Assembly (NCBI GenBank): GCA_049601915.1
Contig: JBMYRB010000002.1
Span: 372,001-436,000, forward strand
Length of the DNA stretch: 64,000 bases
DNA from: UBA8079 sp049601915
GTDB lineage: Bacteria > Pseudomonadota > Alphaproteobacteria > UBA6615
Reading direction: 5' to 3'
A model generated the notes under the pieces. That model worked only from the letters and a program-made list of their open reading frames with translations. It did no database searches and had not been told where the DNA came from. Shown here in pieces: positions 60,935 through 64,000 of this stretch. The translations under genes and the position numbers were made by a program. Position 1 is the stretch's first letter. Every line of letters starts with the position of its first letter.

Positions 60935-61942
60935 TTGCAGATCGAACACCCATATCTGATGTTTCTCGGCGATGCGGCCGATCAATTGGCGGCGAAGACC
61001 GCGCAGGGAATCGTGCACTGGCGGGGTGACTGGTGTCTGGGCCAGCTGCGCCTCGAGAACTGCAACGCCGATCTCGGCCTGCCGGACATGACCATCGATG
61101 ATGCCGCGGCTGCCGGGGTGCGAACCCTGGTGATCGGGGTGGCCAATCGCGGTGGTGTTGTCGGTGAGAGTTGGATTTCGACCATTTTGCGCGCCATCGA
61201 AGTCGGTATGGATGTCGCCTCGGGTTTGCACACACGGATAGCCGACATACCCGAGGTCGCAGCGGCAGCGGATGCGCATGGCACGCAGCTGTTCGATGTG
61301 CGCCATCCCACTCAGAGTTTCGACGTCGGGACCGGCGCGCGGCGGCCAGGCAAGCGCATGCTCGCGGTCGGGACAGATTGTTCCGTGGGCAAGATGTACA
61401 CCGCGCTGGCGGTGGATGCGGAGCTGCGTCAGCGGGGCGTGGATTGCGATTTCCGTGCGACCGGGCAGACGGGCATTTTCATTGCCGGATCCGGTGTTTC
61501 GGTCGATGCCGTGGTGTCGGATTTCATTTCCGGTGCGACCGAATGGCTCGCGCCGGCCAATGCGCCGGATCACTGGGATCTCGTCGAGGGGCAGGGGTCG
61601 CTGTTTCACCCCTCCTATGCCGGGGTCACGATGGGGTTGGTGCACGGGGCCCAGCCGGACGCGCTGGTGCTGTGCCACGAGCCGACGCGCACCCATATGC
61701 GCGGCCTGCCGCACCAGGCTTTGCCCGATATCGGTGTCTGTATCGAGGGGCACCTGGCGGCGGCGCGGTTGACCAACCCGGACGCACAATGTGTCGGGAT
61801 CGCGGTGAACAGCTCCGGGATGGATAGCGACGGGGCGCGGGCCGATTTGATGCAGAAATTGTCGGACCGTTATGAAATTCCCGCACTCGACCCTGTCCGC
61901 GACGGCGTCGGCCTGATTGTTGACCTGCTGATGCAGCTGTAA
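60935..61942 (+). CDS. dgcN: DUF1611 family protein, probable D-glutamate N-acetyltransferase DgcN
   Basis: A 335-residue protein with the DUF1611 layout: MQIEHPYLMFLGDAADQLAA at the start, a P-loop VGTDCSVGKM(Y/T)TALA around 145-160, then GQTGIFIAGSGVSVDAVVSDF and EGQGSLFHPSYAGVTMGL. DgcN was reported to acetylate D-glutamate in the first step of a marine proteobacterial D-Glu pathway. Start TTG 60935 is chosen since GGGAGGG lies 8 bases upstream and the family N-terminus begins there; a GTG 14 codons earlier overlaps the GGT start. It is four bases before dgcA. Confidence 0.82.
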   Translation: MQIEHPYLMFLGDAADQLAAKTAQGIVHWRGDWCLGQLRLENCNADLGLPDMTIDDAAAAGVRTLVIGVANRGGVVGESWISTILRAIEVGMDVASGLHTRIADIPEVAAAADAHGTQLFDVRHPTQSFDVGTGARRPGKRMLAVGTDCSVGKMYTALAVDAELRQRGVDCDFRATGQTGIFIAGSGVSVDAVVSDFISGATEWLAPANAPDHWDLVEGQGSLFHPSYAGVTMGLVHGAQPDALVLCHEPTRTHMRGLPHQALPDIGVCIEGHLAAARLTNPDAQCVGIAVNSSGMDSDGARADLMQKLSDRYEIPALDPVRDGVGLIVDLLMQL

Positions 61943-61946
61943 GGCG

Positions 61947-62927
61947 ATGCGCGCGCTGACCGCACAGATCGAGACGTTTGCTCTGCGGCGGCATTTCACG
62001 ATCTCGCGCGGGACCAAGACCGAGACGATCGTGGTGGTTGCAACCATTTCGGACGGCACGACAATCGGGCGCGGAGAATGCGGCCCGAATGCCCGCTATG
62101 ACGAGACCCCGGAAAGTGTTGCGGCCGATATTCTGGCCATGTCAACGGCGCTGGAAGCCGGGATGACCCGGGCCGGTCTGCAGGATGCAATGCCGCCGGG
62201 TGCGGCACGCAACGCGATCGATTGCGCGCTGTGGGACTTCGAGGCCCGCACCTCGGGCACGCCGGCATGGCAACAGGCCGGATTACTGACACTGGATCCG
62301 GTTGTCACGGCGTTCACATTGAGCGCCGACGGACCGGCGGAAATGTCGCGCGAGGCAGCCGCGCATGCGAGCCGCCCCTTGCTCAAACTGAAGTTGACCG
62401 GTGAAGACGATCTGGCGCGTGTCCGTGCCGTGCGGGCCGCAGTGCGGGAGGTGTCTCTGATAGTGGATGCCAACGAGGCCTGGGATGTCGAGACCTATCG
62501 GGAGTTGGTGCCGGCGCTGGCGGCGCTTGGCGTGGAGTTGATCGAGCAACCCTTTCCGGCCGGAGACGATGGCGCGCTCGCGACGTTGCCACGACCCATA
62601 CCCGTTTGCGCGGACGAGGCGTTTCACGACCGAGCGAGCCTCGCGCGGCTGAAGGGTAAGTATGATCTGGTCAACATCAAGCTCGACAAGACAGGTGGGT
62701 TAACCGAGGCGTTGGCGACGGTAGCCGCCGCCCGTGCAGACGGGTTCGGCGTGATGGTCGGCTGTATGGTCGGAACCAGCCTTGCCATGGCGCCCGCCAT
62801 GCTGGTGGCCCAGGTCGCCGAATTCGTGGATCTGGACGGCCCGCTGTTGTTGGCCCAGGACCGCACGCCGGGCCTGTCGGTCGAAGGCAGTAATTTGTCG
62901 TTGCCGGCATCCGGATTATGGGGCTGA
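61947..62927 (+). CDS. dgcA: enolase-superfamily N-acyl-glutamate racemase / dipeptide epimerase, probable DgcA
   Basis: A 326-residue enolase-superfamily enzyme of the muconate-lactonising type. KLKLTG gives the K-x-K base, IVDANEAWD the first metal Asp, EQPF the Glu, CADEAF the DE, and VNIKLDKTGGL the second catalytic Lys. These are those of L-Ala-D/L-Glu epimerases and of DgcA, the N-acetyl-D-Glu racemase working after DgcN. The dgcN-dgcA pairing makes the DgcA role the better guess. It is convergent with the lytic transglycosylase remnant. Confidence 0.82.
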   Translation: MRALTAQIETFALRRHFTISRGTKTETIVVVATISDGTTIGRGECGPNARYDETPESVAADILAMSTALEAGMTRAGLQDAMPPGAARNAIDCALWDFEARTSGTPAWQQAGLLTLDPVVTAFTLSADGPAEMSREAAAHASRPLLKLKLTGEDDLARVRAVRAAVREVSLIVDANEAWDVETYRELVPALAALGVELIEQPFPAGDDGALATLPRPIPVCADEAFHDRASLARLKGKYDLVNIKLDKTGGLTEALATVAAARADGFGVMVGCMVGTSLAMAPAMLVAQVAEFVDLDGPLLLAQDRTPGLSVEGSNLSLPASGLWG

Positions 62928-63210
62928 CTTTCTCAAGTTGTTGTTCTTCAATAGCTTAGTCCAGCTCGCCACACCCGCCCGCACCGCCTGACAGGTCACG
63001 CATGTGAGTATCGCAAAACAGGGATTCTCAGACCGTTGGTCCGGATACGGAACATCCGTAAGCCGCGCGTTTGGCACGTGCGTAGATGATTGCACTGACC
63101 CGCCAGGCACGAATGAGCAATTTCGTGCAGCCGGTTAACAGCGTCATTCGCGGCTTTTTACTGTGGGGCAACGTTTCGACAATCACGCTGGTCGTCTGGG
63201 TCGGCCTTGT

Positions 63211-63651
63211 GTGGGCCTCGTCGGCGGCGTTCGCGTCGGGGTCGAAGGCCCGCTCCAGGTCGGGAAATGCGCCGGGATGATGGTGCAGGTTGATCTGCAT
63301 ACAGCCGACATCGATGTTCCGGACACCGCGCGCCTGCAGTTCCCGGACGTGAGCGATGGCTTTGGCTATGGTCGGGAAAAATCGTCCGTTCGGGCCGTTC
63401 GTGACGGTCCATGGCTAGGTAAAAACTGCCTCCCGTTCGCTATCCCAGCGGCCGGACTCGGTCTGTGCGATCGCCGTCAAAAGATCATTGGGAATATTGT
63501 GCTCGCGCTCTGTGTGGCCGATGGCTGAAGCGCAAATATTGCGCGTTTCCAGGGCGTTGGAAGGGCTTGCATCGATCATGGTCGCGAGCCAGAAAAGGCT
63601 GACCGTGGCAGCGAATGCCAGAATATACTGGCGCAAGGTATGAAACTTCAT
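63211..63651 (-). pseudogene. lytic transglycosylase, amber stop and truncated 3' end
   Basis: ATG 63651 starts a signal-peptide-like MKFHTLRQYILAFAATVSLF, then HNIPNDLLTAIAQTESGRW with the SLT catalytic Glu65. TAG at 63415-63417 interrupts the frame where the family has Trp in WPWTVT, so one G-to-A change would do it. Reading on in the same frame gives PWTVTNGPNGRFF and DVGCMQINLHHHPGAF to NAADEAH (63211), after which the family sequence stops. So the 3' part is lost too. Peptidoglycan cleavage by this copy is not expected. Convergent with dgcA. Confidence 0.85.
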
Positions 63652-63805
63652 CGGGACGGCACCCGGTACATCTCAAACGCCGTGCTAATGGCGACGGGTT
63701 CTGCACGTCTATTGTGCAGCGCATTATATATGCGAAATAAAATTACCGAAAAAATCGATAATTGGAAAAGTTTCTATTAATAACTAATAGATGTGACGGA
63801 TATTC
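63652..63805. other. AT-rich intergenic stretch before the small RNA promoter
   Basis: Contains runs such as ATTATATATGCGAAATAAAA and TCTATTAATAACTAATAG and no gene. It precedes the predicted promoter of the small RNA and the remnant of a transglycosylase gene on the other strand. Confidence 0.4.
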
Positions 63806-63835
63806 TTGATTTCGCATCTGCACAATATATATATT
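63806..63835 (+). promoter_or_regulatory. predicted promoter of the small RNA
   Basis: TTGATT (63806-63811) and TATATT (63830-63835) are 18 bases apart, or TATATA at 63828-63833 with 16. A start near 63840 fits the RNA below. Confidence 0.55.
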
Positions 63836-63839
63836 GCGT

Positions 63840-63918
63840 GGCGGCACCGTACTGCGGTGTCGCTGTAAAGCGTTTCCTCCCTATGACTTCGGGCCGTGGC
63901 TTCCACGGCCCTTTTTTT
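63840..63918 (+). ncRNA. candidate alphaproteobacterial trans-acting small RNA (mmgR/suhB, alpha-r8 family)
   Basis: A stand-alone unit of about 79 bases. A 5' stem GCGGCACCG/CGGTGTCGC (63841-63863, nine pairs with one G-U, loop TACTG) is followed by a single-stranded linker with TTTCCTCCC (63873-63881), complementary to Shine-Dalgarno sites, then a strong terminator stem with seven T. Size, linker and order match the conserved mmgR RNA (about 77 bases, Rfam suhB model) as I remember it. MmgR limits polyhydroxybutyrate granule formation in Sinorhizobium and depends on Hfq. Family assignment is from memory of the motif; the RNA architecture itself is read from sequence. Confidence 0.6.
63891..63918 (+). 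terminator. strong intrinsic terminator of the small RNA
   Basis: GGGCCGTGG, loop CTT, CCACGGCCC (63891-63911), then seven T: nine GC-rich pairs. No plus-strand protein gene ends here, which supports the small RNA. Confidence 0.9.
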
Positions 63919-63937
63919 GGTACCACGCTCGCCGAAG

Positions 63938-64000
63938 TCATTGGGCGATGGGCAGATCCTCGGGGATGCGTTCACCGGCATTGGTTTCATCCAGACCGCG
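63938..64000 (-). CDS. C-terminal end of an unidentified gene running off the window
   Basis: The last 20 codons and TGA stop (63938-63940) of a minus-strand frame reading RGLDETNAGERIPEDLPIAQ at the edge. Codon use is coding-like. Too short to identify; the rest lies beyond 64000. Confidence 0.45.
   Translation of the reverse strand, partial: RGLDETNAGERIPEDLPIAQ

Noticed and set aside
63086..63280. Plus-strand 64-codon frame with a hydrophobic segment
   Set aside because: It overlaps the antisense of the transglycosylase remnant, lacks a convincing start signal and has no recognisable similarity.
11057..63417. UAG recoding (three in-frame amber codons in otherwise clean genes)
   Set aside because: UAG ends many intact genes here, prfA is present and normal, one gene also carries TAA, and others show frameshifts or deletions; decay explains it better.
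1..64000. CRISPR arrays, intact insertion sequences, integrases or secretion clusters
   Set aside because: No spaced repeats, no transposase motifs; the only tyrosine recombinase is a standard XerD.

Overview
This window is GC-rich alphaproteobacterial chromosome, most like Rhodospirillales and relatives. The evidence is gene content and order: psd-pssA, cobS-cobT-dnaJ-like facing bolA, CorC-aroB-aroK, secA facing a parvulin-argJ-mutT run, ubiG facing lysC-ptsP, rodZ-ispG-hisS-hemA-prfA-prmC followed by a DUF4167 gene and clpB, and PE synthesis through PssA/Psd. The order-level placement is inferred from synteny, not from a phylogeny.

Layout. 1-5 kb: GDP-mannose synthesis (manC, cut by the window edge), a nitrilase-family amidase, an M20 amidohydrolase and the psd-pssA pair. 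5.1-7.1 kb: an AT-richer patch with a degenerate tRNA-Leu-like gene, a DNA-methyltransferase remnant that runs in frame into a DUF2279 envelope protein, and a long gap with dyads. 7.1-15 kb: a HAD protein that is probably leaderless, a degenerate class III cyclase-like protein, the B12-dependent propionate module (methylmalonyl-CoA mutase, a broken gene, an Lrp regulator behind a tandem repeat and a short leader ORF, then meaB), rpmB and tgt. 15-24 kb: a dead esterase-like gene, cobT-cobS (aerobic cobalt chelatase, which can supply the mutase with B12), a J-domain protein, bolA, a ribbon-helix-helix regulator, DUF2889, CorC and aroB-aroK. 24-37 kb: a 43-aa membrane protein, a secreted helical protein coupled to xerD, accA, a luciferase-like oxidoreductase, secA, parvulin, argJ, mutT and two multi-span membrane proteins. 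37-53 kb: a methyltransferase, a comF pseudogene, grxC, ubiG, lysC, ptsP, rodZ-ispG-hisS-hemA-prfA-prmC, DUF4167 and a frameshifted MOSC gene. 53-64 kb: clpB, an orphan anti-sigma C-terminal-like protein, an M23 endopeptidase, a MATE pump, a gamma-glutamyltransferase divergent from a dgcN-dgcA D-glutamate pair, a dead lytic transglycosylase and a candidate mmgR/suhB-type small RNA.

The window is mostly ordinary housekeeping DNA. Its unusual aspects are: (i) many broken genes for 64 kb (five protein genes with nonsense codons, frameshifts or deletions, plus a methyltransferase remnant and a degenerate tRNA); (ii) the tRNA/methyltransferase scar at 5.2-5.5 kb, probably left by a phage or island; (iii) the GGT/DgcN/DgcA cluster, which suggests use of gamma-linked D-glutamate; (iv) the small RNA at the right edge; (v) the Lrp control region inside the methylmalonyl-CoA locus. 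I did not find a clearly new multi-gene system. All calls come from reading the sequence; no database searches were run.
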